Origin: Burkholderia pyrrocinia
GTDB taxonomy: Bacteria; Pseudomonadota; Gammaproteobacteria; Burkholderiales; Burkholderiaceae
Direction: 5' to 3'
Assembly (NCBI RefSeq): GCF_001028665.1
Contig: NZ_CP011504.1
Coordinates: 558,001 to 622,000 of the forward strand
DNA: 64,000 bases
Positions within the stretch are counted from its first letter, which is position 1; every line of letters begins with the position of its first letter. Under the pieces are notes generated by a model. The model had not been told where the DNA came from and did no database searches. It saw nothing but the letters and a program-made list of their open reading frames with translations. This document shows positions 35,813 to 44,118 of the stretch, piece after piece. A program made the translations under genes and the position numbers.

Positions 35813-36181
35813 TCACGCGCCGGGAATCGGCAGCACCGGCATCACGTCGATCTTCTCGCCCGGGAAAATCGTGAAATGCGGATGGCCTTCGAACATCGCG
35901 GCCGCCGCGTCGTGCGAAGCAGCACGCACGACCGAAAACGCGCCCATCGCGTTGGCCGTGTCCTGCACGCCGCCTGCGTCGACGGTCTTGGTCTTGCCGA
36001 GCGGCCCGCCCAGCTCGACGACTGCGTCGCGATGGCGTTCGACCCACGCCTTCCATGCGGCGATGCCCGCCTCTTCCTTCGCGCGCCGCTCCTGGTCCGA
36101 CAGCGCGACCCACGCCTTCATCGCCGGGCTGTCCTTGCTGCCGAGGAATACGGCGAGATACAACTGCTGTTGAGCACTCAT
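35813..36181 (-). CDS. YCII-like small protein
   Basis: This 122-residue protein starts at an ATG after CGGAGGAGAAAGC. The C-terminal half (DAGGVQDTANAMGAFSVV, then a His-containing GHPHFTIFPGEKIDVMPVLP) resembles the ferredoxin-like YCII/DGPF fold. The function of these proteins is mostly unknown. It is divergent from a MarR gene, and both are served by overlapping promoters at 36228-36262, so it is probably the main target of that repressor. Confidence 0.75.
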   Translation of the reverse strand: MSAQQQLYLAVFLGSKDSPAMKAWVALSDQERRAKEEAGIAAWKAWVERHRDAVVELGGPLGKTKTVDAGGVQDTANAMGAFSVVRAASHDAAAAMFEGHPHFTIFPGEKIDVMPVLPIPGA

Positions 36182-36227
36182 GCTTTCTCCTCCGGTGACG
36201 GGCGCGGCGGGCTGCCGCGCCTCGACC

Positions 36228-36262
36228 TTGACAAGATAGGTTGATATCAACATAATTGCAAC
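36228..36262. promoter_or_regulatory. Face-to-face promoters sharing a MarR-type palindrome
   Basis: Rightward: TTGACA (36228-36233), 17-bp spacer, CATAAT (36251-36256) just 6 bases before the marR ATG. Leftward on the other strand: TTGCAA (36256-36261), 17-bp spacer, TATCTT (36233-36238). The perfect palindrome GTTGATATCAAC at 36240-36251 sits in both spacers, an ideal repressor site. The tight spacing implies a leaderless marR transcript. Confidence 0.78.
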
Positions 36263-36730
36263 ATGGCACGAAAAGAAAAGCTCCCTTTCGAAACGACGCT
36301 GATGGTGCGCGATTGCTGCCTGTGCCTGCACATGCAGCGCGCGGCGCGCAATCTTGCGCGCATCTTCGACGATGTGCTGCGCCCGCTGGATCTCACCAAC
36401 GGCCAGTTTTCGCTGCTGATGTCGTTGAACCGGCCGCAACCGGCCCCGATGAAATCGGTCGCGTCGCTGCTCGCGATGGATCGCACCACGCTGACTGCCG
36501 CGCTCAAGCCGCTCGAGCGGCGCGGGCTCGTCACGATCGCGCAGGATCCGGACGACGGGCGCAGCCGCCTGCTCGAACTGACGCCGGCCGGCCAGGACCT
36601 GCTGGCCGAAGCGTTTCCGCTGTGGCAGCAGACGCATGCCGACATCGAACGGCAATTCGCGCCAGGGGAAGTCGATCTGTTGCGCGGCCAGTTGCGCACG
36701 CTGTCGCAGGAGCCGGCTGTGCGCGGCTGA
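36263..36730 (+). CDS. MarR-family transcriptional regulator
   Basis: This 155-residue protein has the MarR winged helix (about 45-115, with KSVASLLAMDRTTLTAALKP, LERRGLVTIAQDPDDGRSR and LLELTPAGQDLL). Cys residues near the N terminus (DCCLCLHM) could sense oxidants. Its ATG lies 6 bases after the predicted -10 box and has no Shine-Dalgarno sequence, so translation is probably leaderless. It most likely represses itself and the divergent YCII-like gene by binding the GTTGATATCAAC palindrome. Confidence 0.92.
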   Translation: MARKEKLPFETTLMVRDCCLCLHMQRAARNLARIFDDVLRPLDLTNGQFSLLMSLNRPQPAPMKSVASLLAMDRTTLTAALKPLERRGLVTIAQDPDDGRSRLLELTPAGQDLLAEAFPLWQQTHADIERQFAPGEVDLLRGQLRTLSQEPAVRG

Positions 36731-36761
36731 ACGGGCGCGCGGATCGCAGCAGTGGGCGGGC

Positions 36762-37355
36762 TTACTTCCTGCCCTTCTTCGGCAGCAGCAGTTGCGCGAA
36801 TTCCTGCAGGAAGTGCACGGGCCCATGCTCGTGCAGCGCACGCCCGCTGCTCAGCGCACCGTCGATGACGGTCGCGAGCCGCAGCGCGAAGGTTTCCGGT
36901 TCGTCGATCCGCATCGCGCTCGCCAGCTCCGTCAACCGGCGCCGCAGTTCCTGCTTGTGCGCGACGGCGACCTTGCGGGCCGGATGGTTGTCGTCCGCAT
37001 ATTCGGCGGCGATGTTGATCTGCGGGCAACCTCGATAGCCGGGGCGCGCAATGCGCTCGCCGAGCCATTGAAGCTGCGCGTCCAGTTCCTCGCGCGGCGT
37101 GCGTTTGTACTGCTGCGCCACCGCATCCCAATGCGCCCAGAAATCGGCGTCCTCGCGCAGCAGGAACGCCTCGATCAGGTCGTCCTTCGTCGTGAAGTGA
37201 CGATAGAGGCTCGTCTTCGCAACGCCCGCCCGCGCGACGATCAGGTCCACGCCGACCGCGCGCGTGCCTTCCCGGTAGAACAGCTCGCTGGCCGTTTGCA
37301 GAATGCGTTCGCGCGTGTCGAGCGCGCCCCCTTGTGTATCCGTTCCCTTTTTCAT
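36762..37355 (-). CDS. TetR-family repressor
   Basis: This 197-residue protein has an N-terminal helix-turn-helix (TRERILQTASELFYREGTR, VARAGVAKTSLYRHFTTKDD) and a helical ligand-binding domain. It is divergent from the saccharopine-dehydrogenase-like gene across about 117 bp containing a strong promoter with an embedded inverted repeat, so that gene and the following one are likely repressed by it. The inducer is unknown. Confidence 0.92.
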   Translation of the reverse strand: MKKGTDTQGGALDTRERILQTASELFYREGTRAVGVDLIVARAGVAKTSLYRHFTTKDDLIEAFLLREDADFWAHWDAVAQQYKRTPREELDAQLQWLGERIARPGYRGCPQINIAAEYADDNHPARKVAVAHKQELRRRLTELASAMRIDEPETFALRLATVIDGALSSGRALHEHGPVHFLQEFAQLLLPKKGRK

Positions 37356-37416
37356 CCAAGCTCGGCCGTCCAGGCCGCCCGTACCGCAACAGTGGACCGA
37401 TCATAGCACCGCGAGG

Positions 37417-37459
37417 TTGACGACGCTACAGGTCTGTACTATAAAACAGACCGTTCTGT
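37417..37459 (+). promoter_or_regulatory. Sigma-70 promoter with TetR-type operator
   Basis: TTGACG (37417-37422), a 17-bp spacer and TATAAA (37440-37445) form a near-consensus promoter for the gene at 37473. GGTCTGT (37431-37437) and ACAGACC (37446-37452) are a 7-bp inverted repeat bracketing the -10 box. ACAGA-N4-TCTGT (37446-37459) gives a second overlapping dyad. Binding of the divergent TetR product here would occlude polymerase. Confidence 0.78.
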
Positions 37460-37472
37460 ATCGGAGTGGATC

Positions 37473-38531
37473 ATGGACGATCGAACGACGGTTGCGGTCT
37501 ATGGCGCCACGGGTCACACCGGGCGGTTTGTCGTCGCCGAACTGGCCCGGCGCGGCGTTGGCGCGATCCGCATCGGCCGCGATGCCGCGCGGCTCGCGGA
37601 AAGCGGCACAAGCGACGCTGCGCCTTCGCACGTCGCGGCGATCGACGATCCGGCCGCGCTCGACGCCGCGTTGCGCGGTGCGGATGCCGTGATCAACTGC
37701 GCGGGCCCATACCTCGATACCGCGCTGCCGCTGGCCGATGCCGCACTGCGGGCCGGCATCCCCTATCTCGACCTGACTGCCGAACAGCCGTCGGTGCTGG
37801 CGCTGGCCGAACAGGTCGATGCACGTGCGCGCGCCGCAGGCGTGACCGTCGTTCCCGCCGCGGCGTTCTACGGCGGCCTGGCCGACCTGCTCGTCACGGC
37901 CGTCGTCGACCAGCGCATGCCGATCGATCGCGTCGATATCGCAACCGGCCTCGATAGCTGGCACCCGACGCGCGGCACGCGCGTGACGGGCGAACGCAAT
38001 CGCGCGGTGCGGCTCGTCCAGAAGGACGGCAAGCCGACGCCGGTGCCATCGACTACGCGCGAACGCGTGTGGCCGTTCCCGGCGCCGATCGGTAGCGTCG
38101 ACGTGACGCTGCTGCCGTTTTCGGAAGTGATGACACTGTCGCGTCATCTGCGCATCGATACGATCGAATCGTGGCTCGCGACGCTCGCGCTGCGCGACGT
38201 GCGCGATGCCGCCACGCCGCCGCCCGTGCCGACCGATGCGCTGGGCCGCTCGGCGCAGCAGTTCGCGATGGACGCGATCGTCGTGCAGGGCGGCACGACG
38301 CATCGCGTCACGGCGTCGGGGCGCGACATCTACGCGGTCAGCGCGCCGATCATCGTCGAGGCGGCCGTGCGCCTGATGACCGGCAAGTCCGTCGTTTCAG
38401 GTGGCGTGCGCAGCCTCGGAGAATTGTTCGACGCGCGCGATTTCCTCGCGGCGCTCGATACGGTGGCAGTATCGTTCGGCACGACAACCGATCCGGTTTT
38501 CACAAGGAGGAACGAGCATGAGCAGCAATGA
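37473..38531 (+). CDS. Saccharopine-dehydrogenase-like NAD(P)-binding protein
   Basis: This 352-residue protein has an N-terminal Rossmann fold (VAVYGATGHTGRFVVAELAR, INCAGPYLDTALPLADAALR) as in saccharopine-dehydrogenase-related and trans-acting enoyl reductase proteins. The C-terminal part is a substrate domain without recognisable catalytic residues. It ends 14 bp inside the next gene, so the two are co-translated. The true reaction is unknown. Regulation by the divergent TetR gene is likely. Confidence 0.82.
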   Translation: MDDRTTVAVYGATGHTGRFVVAELARRGVGAIRIGRDAARLAESGTSDAAPSHVAAIDDPAALDAALRGADAVINCAGPYLDTALPLADAALRAGIPYLDLTAEQPSVLALAEQVDARARAAGVTVVPAAAFYGGLADLLVTAVVDQRMPIDRVDIATGLDSWHPTRGTRVTGERNRAVRLVQKDGKPTPVPSTTRERVWPFPAPIGSVDVTLLPFSEVMTLSRHLRIDTIESWLATLALRDVRDAATPPPVPTDALGRSAQQFAMDAIVVQGGTTHRVTASGRDIYAVSAPIIVEAAVRLMTGKSVVSGGVRSLGELFDARDFLAALDTVAVSFGTTTDPVFTRRNEHEQQ

Positions 38532-39279
38532 GAAAGGCGCGTATTTCCGGTCGCTTCACCGCGCGGGCCAGCCGCTGGCGCTGTTCAACGTGTGGGACGC
38601 CGGCAGTGCGCGCACGACGGCCGACGCGGGTGCGGTCGCGCTGGCGACCGGGAGCTGGTCGGTGGCAGCGGCGAATGGATTCGGCGACGGCGAGCAGATG
38701 CCGCGCACGCTCGTGATGGAAGTGCTCGAGCGGATCGCGCGTGCGACGGACCTGCCCGTCACCGTCGATCTCGAAAGCGGGTACGGCGAGCGTCTGGAAG
38801 ATGTCGCCGAAACGGTTGCGCTCAGCATCGAGGCCGGCGCGGTCGGCTGCAACCTCGAAGACAGTTTTCCGGCGACGGGCGAATTGCGTGACGTCGAAGA
38901 AGCGGCAGCGCGTCTCGCGGCGGCACGGCAGGCGGCCGATCGCGCGGGCGCCGACTACTTCATCAACGCGCGTACCGACGTGTTCTTCACAGCGCCCGCC
39001 GATACGCACGACGAACGCCTGCTCGACGCCACGCTGGCCCGCGCACGCGCTTATGCGGCAGCCGGCGCCGACGGCCTGTTCGTGCCGGGCCTGCGCTCGC
39101 CGGCGCTCATTCGCCAGTTGACGGCCGCATCGCCGCTGCCGGTGAACGTGATGCGCGTCTCGGACACGCCGACGCTCGCCGAACTCGCCGAATACGGCGT
39201 GGCCCGCATCAGCCACGGGCCGTATCCGTATCTGCAGGCGATGAACACGCTGGCGGCGATGGTCAAGCAAGGCGGCTAG
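38518..39279 (+). CDS. Isocitrate lyase/PEP mutase family protein
   Basis: This 253-residue TIM-barrel protein starts at an ATG preceded by AAGGAGG, inside the end of the previous gene. Family landmarks are FNVWDAGSARTTADAGAVAL, LPVTVDLESGYGE with the metal-binding Asp, and VGCNLEDS. The isocitrate lyase KKCGH loop is absent, so a C-C or C-P bond reaction on a small oxo-acid such as methylisocitrate, oxaloacetate or a phosphonate is possible. It is the second gene of the TetR-linked operon. Confidence 0.85.
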   Translation: MSSNEKGAYFRSLHRAGQPLALFNVWDAGSARTTADAGAVALATGSWSVAAANGFGDGEQMPRTLVMEVLERIARATDLPVTVDLESGYGERLEDVAETVALSIEAGAVGCNLEDSFPATGELRDVEEAAARLAAARQAADRAGADYFINARTDVFFTAPADTHDERLLDATLARARAYAAAGADGLFVPGLRSPALIRQLTAASPLPVNVMRVSDTPTLAELAEYGVARISHGPYPYLQAMNTLAAMVKQGG

Positions 39280-39321
39280 CGGATTCGCGGGACGGCCGGG
39301 CGTCGCGGCGCGCGTCGAACG

Positions 39322-39338
39322 ATTACATGCGATGTAAT
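39322..39338. promoter_or_regulatory. Inverted repeat upstream of the CMD-like gene
   Basis: ATTACAT-GCG-ATGTAAT is a perfect 7-bp inverted repeat with a 3-bp centre, about 77 bases before the ATG at 39416. It stands out as AT-rich in GC-rich surroundings. The XRE-type regulator encoded next is the natural candidate to bind it. Confidence 0.7.
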
Positions 39339-39415
39339 TGGCGCGCGACACGACCGTCCCTACGCTTCGGGTGTCGCGCCGCCATTCCGGCGGCGCTCGT
39401 CGCCCGGGAGACATC

Positions 39416-39973
39416 ATGTCCGCCTATCCGCTTCATACGATCGATTCGGCGCCTGCCGAATCGAAGCCCGTACTCCGGCAGCTTCAGCAAACCTTCGGCC
39501 TGATCCCGAACATCGCGGCGACGATGGCCGCATCGCCGGTGCTGATCAACGGCTTCATCGGCCTGTTCGAGCGCGTGCACGCCAGCAGCCTGACGGAGCC
39601 GCAGATCCAGACGCTGCTGCTCACCAACGCGGTCACGAACGCGAGCGAGTGGCCCGTTGCGTTCCATACCGCGCTCGCGCTGAAACAGGGCGTGCTCCAC
39701 GCGGACGTCGACGCGATCCGTCGCGGCGGCCTGCCCGGCGACGCGAAACTGGCCGCGCTGTCGGCCATCACGCGCACGCTGATCGAAACCCGTGGCCGCG
39801 TTGCCGACACCGACCGGCAATCGTTCGTCGAAGCCGGATTCAGCGCCGGACAGTTGCTCGAGGTGATTGCGGTGGTCGCCGCATCGACGATCACGAACTA
39901 CGTCGGCAGCGTCACGCGCCCGACGCTCGAAGCGCCGTTCGACGCGTTCGCGTGGCATGCGAGCGCCGCGTGA
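39416..39973 (+). CDS. Carboxymuconolactone-decarboxylase-like protein lacking cysteines
   Basis: This 185-residue protein has the fold signature of the CMD/AhpD family, with LTEPQIQTLLLTNAVTNASE leading into PVAFHTALALKQG, and a second half-repeat. In redox-active members this helix carries a CxxC pair before the His. Here there is no Cys anywhere in the protein, so peroxidase activity of the AhpD kind is not expected. It is followed by an XRE regulator and preceded by an inverted repeat. Function unknown. Confidence 0.85.
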   Translation: MSAYPLHTIDSAPAESKPVLRQLQQTFGLIPNIAATMAASPVLINGFIGLFERVHASSLTEPQIQTLLLTNAVTNASEWPVAFHTALALKQGVLHADVDAIRRGGLPGDAKLAALSAITRTLIETRGRVADTDRQSFVEAGFSAGQLLEVIAVVAASTITNYVGSVTRPTLEAPFDAFAWHASAA

Positions 39974-40021
39974 GTCCGATATAGTCGTTCGCGTCGATCA
40001 CGGAACGATCAGGACCAGCCG

Positions 40022-40867
40022 ATGAACGCCAGCCGCCGCGATCCGAACACGCCGCCACGCGAACTGGGGCAGCTGTTGCGCTACTGGCGCGATGTGCGCG
40101 GCGTGAGCCAGCTCGACCTGTCGCTCGACGCGGGCATCTCGCAGCGCCAGATCAGTTTCATCGAAAGCGGGCGCAGCGTGCCGGGCCGCGACACGCTGCT
40201 GACACTCGCGCAGACGCTCGACGTGCCGCTGCGCGAGCGCAACGCGCTGCTGCTCGCGGCCGGCTATGCGCCGATGTATTCGGAAGCGCCGTGGGACGCG
40301 CACGAGATGCACGGCGTGATCCGCGCGCTCGAGCGCGTCGTACGCCAGCACGATCCGTTTCCGGCGATCGTGATGGACCGCCACTGGAACGTGCTGATGA
40401 CCAACGATGCGGCGCCGCGCTTTTTCGGCTGCTTCATCGACATGGCGGCGCGCGAAGGGCCGCGCAACCTGCTGCGCCTGATGTTCGATCCGCACGGCAT
40501 GCGGCCGTTTCTGGCCGACTGGGACAACGTGTCGCGCGGCCTGCTGCAGCGCGTGTATCGCGAATCGGTCGGCCGCGTGATCGACGACGAAACTCAGCGG
40601 CTGCTCGACGACCTGCTCGCCTTTCCCGATGCGCCGCGCGACTGGAAAACGCCGCCGGCGCCGGCCGCCGCGCCCGCGCTGCCGGTCATCCCGATCGGCT
40701 TCGTGCACGAAGGTGTCGTGCTGCGCTACTTCTCGTTGATCACGACGGTCGGCACGCCGCAAAGCGCCGCTGCGCAGGAACTGCGCATGGAGTGCATGTT
40801 TCCCGCCGACGACGCGACCGAAGCGCGCCACCGGCAGTTGCTCGACGCGCACGCACCGGTGCGCTGA
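40022..40867 (+). CDS. XRE-family regulator with MmyB-like ligand domain
   Basis: This 281-residue protein has an N-terminal helix-turn-helix (LGQLLRYWRDVRGVSQLDLS, ISQRQISFIESGRSVPGRDT). A C-terminal PAS-like domain follows, of the MmyB type seen in many actinobacterial and Burkholderia regulators (FPAIVMDRHWNVLMTNDAA). It is encoded 48 bp after the CMD-like gene on the same strand and probably controls it. The ligand may be a fatty acid or similar hydrophobic compound, from family knowledge only. Confidence 0.9.
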   Translation: MNASRRDPNTPPRELGQLLRYWRDVRGVSQLDLSLDAGISQRQISFIESGRSVPGRDTLLTLAQTLDVPLRERNALLLAAGYAPMYSEAPWDAHEMHGVIRALERVVRQHDPFPAIVMDRHWNVLMTNDAAPRFFGCFIDMAAREGPRNLLRLMFDPHGMRPFLADWDNVSRGLLQRVYRESVGRVIDDETQRLLDDLLAFPDAPRDWKTPPAPAAAPALPVIPIGFVHEGVVLRYFSLITTVGTPQSAAAQELRMECMFPADDATEARHRQLLDAHAPVR

Positions 40868-40906
40868 GCGGCGGGCCGCCCGGGACGCGCGCCATGCGCC
40901 CAAAAA

Positions 40907-41806
40907 TCAGGATGCCTTGATGAAATCGATGAACGCGCGCAGTGCCGGCGGCACGAGACGGCGCCCCGGGTAATAGAGGAAGGGGCCCGAAAACGGCCGC
41001 CACCACGGTTCGAGTATGCGTTCGAGTGCACCGCTGTCGAAATGCGGGCGCAGCCACTCTTCGAAGAGATGCACGATGCCCGTGCCGGCGATCGCCGCGT
41101 CGACCAGCAGGTCCGACGCGCCTCCGACCTGCACCAGCAGCGGCCCGGCGGCCGGCTCGACCCGCACGACCTCGCCGTCGCGTTCGAACTCCCACGGCGG
41201 CATCGCCCCGCTGGCGAAGCGCCCGCGCAGGCAACGATGGTCGAGCAATTCGCGCGGATGCCGCGGCCGGCCATGACGGTCGAGATAGCCGGGGGCCGCC
41301 GCGGTCGCAAACCGCTGAATGCGCGGGCCGATCGGCACCGCGATCATGTCCTGCTCGAGCCGTTCGTCGTAGCGGATGCCCGCGTCGCATCCGGCCGCCA
41401 GCACGTCGACGAAACTTTCGTCGGCGATCACTTCCAGTCGTATTTCCGGGTACGCATCGAGGAAGCGCGGCACGATCGCTGGCAGCACGAGCCGGGCCGC
41501 GCTGAGCGGCACGTTGAGCTTCAGCGTGCCGGCCGGTCTGTCGCGGAATTCGCCGATACCGTCGAGCGCCGCCGCCACTTCGGTCAACGCGGGCCCGAGA
41601 CGCGCGAGCAGGCGCTCGCCGGCTTCGGTAGGCACGACGCTGCGCGTCGTGCGGTGCAGCAGCCGCACGCCGAGCTGCGCTTCCAGCCGGCGCACGGCCT
41701 CGCTCAGCCCCGACGCGCTGAGGCCCGTCATGCGGGCGGCGTCGCGGAAGCCGCTGGCGCGCGCCACGGCCATGAACGCATTCAGATCGCCCAGATCGGT
41801 TTGCAT
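40907..41806 (-). CDS. LysR-family regulator
   Basis: The protein has 299 residues. The winged helix occupies the first 65 residues (LNAFMAVARASGFRDAARMT, RRLEAQLGVRLLHRTTRSV); the effector domain starts at about 90. It is of the CrgA-like type that regulates adjacent oxidoreductases. The divergent aldo/keto reductase gene begins about 105 bp away and is the likely target. No precise LysR box was defined in the spacer. Confidence 0.92.
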   Translation of the reverse strand: MQTDLGDLNAFMAVARASGFRDAARMTGLSASGLSEAVRRLEAQLGVRLLHRTTRSVVPTEAGERLLARLGPALTEVAAALDGIGEFRDRPAGTLKLNVPLSAARLVLPAIVPRFLDAYPEIRLEVIADESFVDVLAAGCDAGIRYDERLEQDMIAVPIGPRIQRFATAAAPGYLDRHGRPRHPRELLDHRCLRGRFASGAMPPWEFERDGEVVRVEPAAGPLLVQVGGASDLLVDAAIAGTGIVHLFEEWLRPHFDSGALERILEPWWRPFSGPFLYYPGRRLVPPALRAFIDFIKAS

Positions 41807-41910
41807 TGTTCGCCTTTTCGTACAACCCGTGCGGATTATGACGGCTTATCGCGCAGGTGGCCAATGCCTATGCTGGGCGCATTCATCCACGGATTCACAG
41901 GAGCACAGTC

Positions 41911-42804
41911 ATGTCCGACATTCGGCATACCGCTGCCTTCAGGCTCGGCGATCGCAACGTCAAACGAATCGGCTACGGCGCGATGCAGCTCGCGGGGCCC
42001 GGCGTATTCGGCCCGCCGAAGGACCGCGACGCGGCCCTGAACGTCTTGCGCGAAGCCGTCGCGTCCGGCGTCGACCATATCGACACCAGCGACTTCTACG
42101 GCCCGCATGTCACCAACCAGCTGATCCGCGAGGCATTGCATCCGTATCGCGACGATCTCGTGATCGTGACCAAGATCGGTGCGCGACGCGGCGACGACGC
42201 AGCGTGGCTGCCCGCATTCGCGCCCGACGAACTCGAACGGGCCGTGCACGACAACCTGCGCAACCTCGGGCTCGATGCGCTCGACGTCGTCAACCTGCGC
42301 ATCATGTTCGACCGGCACGGGCCGGCCGAAGGATCGATCGAGGCGCCGCTGAGCGCGCTTGCCGACCTGCAGCGGCGCGGGCTCGTCCGCCACGTCGGCC
42401 TGAGCAACGTGACACCCGCGCAGGTCGCGCAAGGCCGACGGATCTGCGACATCGTCTGCGTGCAGAACCACTACAACATCGCGCATCGCAGCGACGATGC
42501 GCTGATCGACGCGCTGGCCCGCGACGGCATCGCGTACGTGCCGTACTTTCCGCTCGGCGGCTTCTCGCCGCTGCAGTCGTCGACGCTGTCCGGCGTGGCG
42601 GCACGCATCGGCGCGACGCCGATGCAGGTCGCGCTGGCGTGGCTGCTGCGCCGCGCGCCGAACATCCTGCTGATTCCCGGCACGTCGTCGGTCGCACATC
42701 TGCACGAGAATCTCGCGGCGGCCGACCTCGATCTGCCGGACGATGCGCTCGCGGAACTCGACCGCATCGCAGGCGCCTGCGCCGCCGGACGGGCGGACGG
42801 ATAA
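41911..42804 (+). CDS. Aldo/keto reductase
   Basis: This 297-residue cytosolic NADPH-dependent oxidoreductase starts at the ATG giving MSDIRHTAAFRLG. Family residues visible are Asp and Tyr in VDHIDTSDFYGPHV, Lys in VIVTKIG, and the C-terminal cofactor segment LIPGTSSVAHLHENLAAAD. The usual active-site His region reads VVNLRIMFDRHG. Physiological substrate unknown. Expression is probably under the divergent LysR gene. Confidence 0.92.
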   Translation: MSDIRHTAAFRLGDRNVKRIGYGAMQLAGPGVFGPPKDRDAALNVLREAVASGVDHIDTSDFYGPHVTNQLIREALHPYRDDLVIVTKIGARRGDDAAWLPAFAPDELERAVHDNLRNLGLDALDVVNLRIMFDRHGPAEGSIEAPLSALADLQRRGLVRHVGLSNVTPAQVAQGRRICDIVCVQNHYNIAHRSDDALIDALARDGIAYVPYFPLGGFSPLQSSTLSGVAARIGATPMQVALAWLLRRAPNILLIPGTSSVAHLHENLAAADLDLPDDALAELDRIAGACAAGRADG

Positions 42805-42844
42805 CCGGCGGCGGGGCCCGCGAAGCGCGGGCCCGCCCGGCCGA

Positions 42845-44047
42845 TCAGGACACCACCACGCCGACCCGCTTCGGCACACCGGTCACGATCGTCGCGACCG
42901 CGACGGCCAGCACGATCGCCGCGCCGACGAACACGCCGGCCGCGCCGTTCGCGTCGAACACGACGCCGCCGGCCGCCGCGCCCGTCGCGATCGCGAGCTG
43001 GATCGCCGCGACGATCAGCCCGCCCGCGCTCTCGGCCTCGTCGGGCACGGTGCGCGTGACCCACGTCGACCACGCGACGGGCACGCCGCCGAACGCCATC
43101 CCCCACAACGCGACGAGCACCGCGTCGAGCATCGGCGCGCGGCCGAGCGCGACGAGCGCGATGCCGAGCACGACCATCAGCGCGGGCATCGCGATCAGCA
43201 TCGGCCGCAGCCGGTGTTCGAGCACGCGGCCCGCGAGCGACGTGCCGACGAAGTTGGCAATGCCGTAGCCGAGCAGGATCGCCGACAGCCCGTTCACGCC
43301 GACACCGGCGACCTGTTCGAGGAATGGCCGCAGATACGTGAAGAACGCGAAATGCCCGGTGAACACGAGGATCGTCGCGAACATCCCGAGGCCGACGGTC
43401 GGCCGGCGCAGCACGTCGATCAGCGTGCGCAGCCGCGTCGTGCCGCTCGGCGGCATCGACGGCAGCGTCGTCACCTGCGACACGAACGCGATGCCGCCGA
43501 GCACGGCCGCGATCAGGAACACGTTGCGCCAGCCGATCAGGTGGCCGAAATAGCTGCCCATCGGCGCGGACGCGATTGTCGCGACCGCGACGCCGCTGAA
43601 GATGATCGACAGCGCGCGCGGCACCATCGCCGTCGGCACGAGCCGCATCGCGGTGGCCGTCGCCATCGTCCAGAAGCCGCCGAGCGCGACGCCGAGCACG
43701 ACGCGGCCGATCAGCAGCGTCGTCAGGTTGGGCGCGAACGCAACCGCCAGGTTCGATGCGACGAGCAGCACCGAGAACGCGAGCAGCACGCGCCGCCGGT
43801 CGATCGTGCGCGTCAACGCGGAGATCAGCAGGCTCGTGACGAGGGCGACCGTCGCGGTGGCCGTGACGGCCTGCCCGGCCACGCCTTCAGTCACGCCGAG
43901 GCTGTCGGCCATCGGCGTGAGCAGGCTCGCGGGCAGGAATTCGGCCGTGACGAGCCCGAAGACGCCGAGCGCCATCGCGAATACCGCGCCCCAGGCCGGT
44001 TCGCGGGGGGCCGCCGTCGAGGCGGCAGAGGAAATTCCGGGATTCAT
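42845..44047 (-). CDS. MFS drug/sugar efflux transporter (AraJ-like)
   Basis: This 400-residue protein has twelve hydrophobic segments and the DHA1-type motifs LTRTIDRRRVLLA (loop 2-3) and RVLGVALGGFW-like sequence in helix 4-5 (GRVVLGVALGGFWTMATATA). It probably exports a small toxic compound or sugar. It is divergent from an AraC regulator across about 71 bp and converges on the aldo/keto reductase. Its expression is likely controlled by the AraC protein. Confidence 0.9.
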   Translation of the reverse strand: MNPGISSAASTAAPREPAWGAVFAMALGVFGLVTAEFLPASLLTPMADSLGVTEGVAGQAVTATATVALVTSLLISALTRTIDRRRVLLAFSVLLVASNLAVAFAPNLTTLLIGRVVLGVALGGFWTMATATAMRLVPTAMVPRALSIIFSGVAVATIASAPMGSYFGHLIGWRNVFLIAAVLGGIAFVSQVTTLPSMPPSGTTRLRTLIDVLRRPTVGLGMFATILVFTGHFAFFTYLRPFLEQVAGVGVNGLSAILLGYGIANFVGTSLAGRVLEHRLRPMLIAMPALMVVLGIALVALGRAPMLDAVLVALWGMAFGGVPVAWSTWVTRTVPDEAESAGGLIVAAIQLAIATGAAAGGVVFDANGAAGVFVGAAIVLAVAVATIVTGVPKRVGVVVS

Positions 44048-44118
44048 GCGTCGTTCCGTTTTCGTCTAGGGAAAGTACTGATGACGGCGTATCGTAAGGA
44101 ACGACGGCAGGACGGTCT

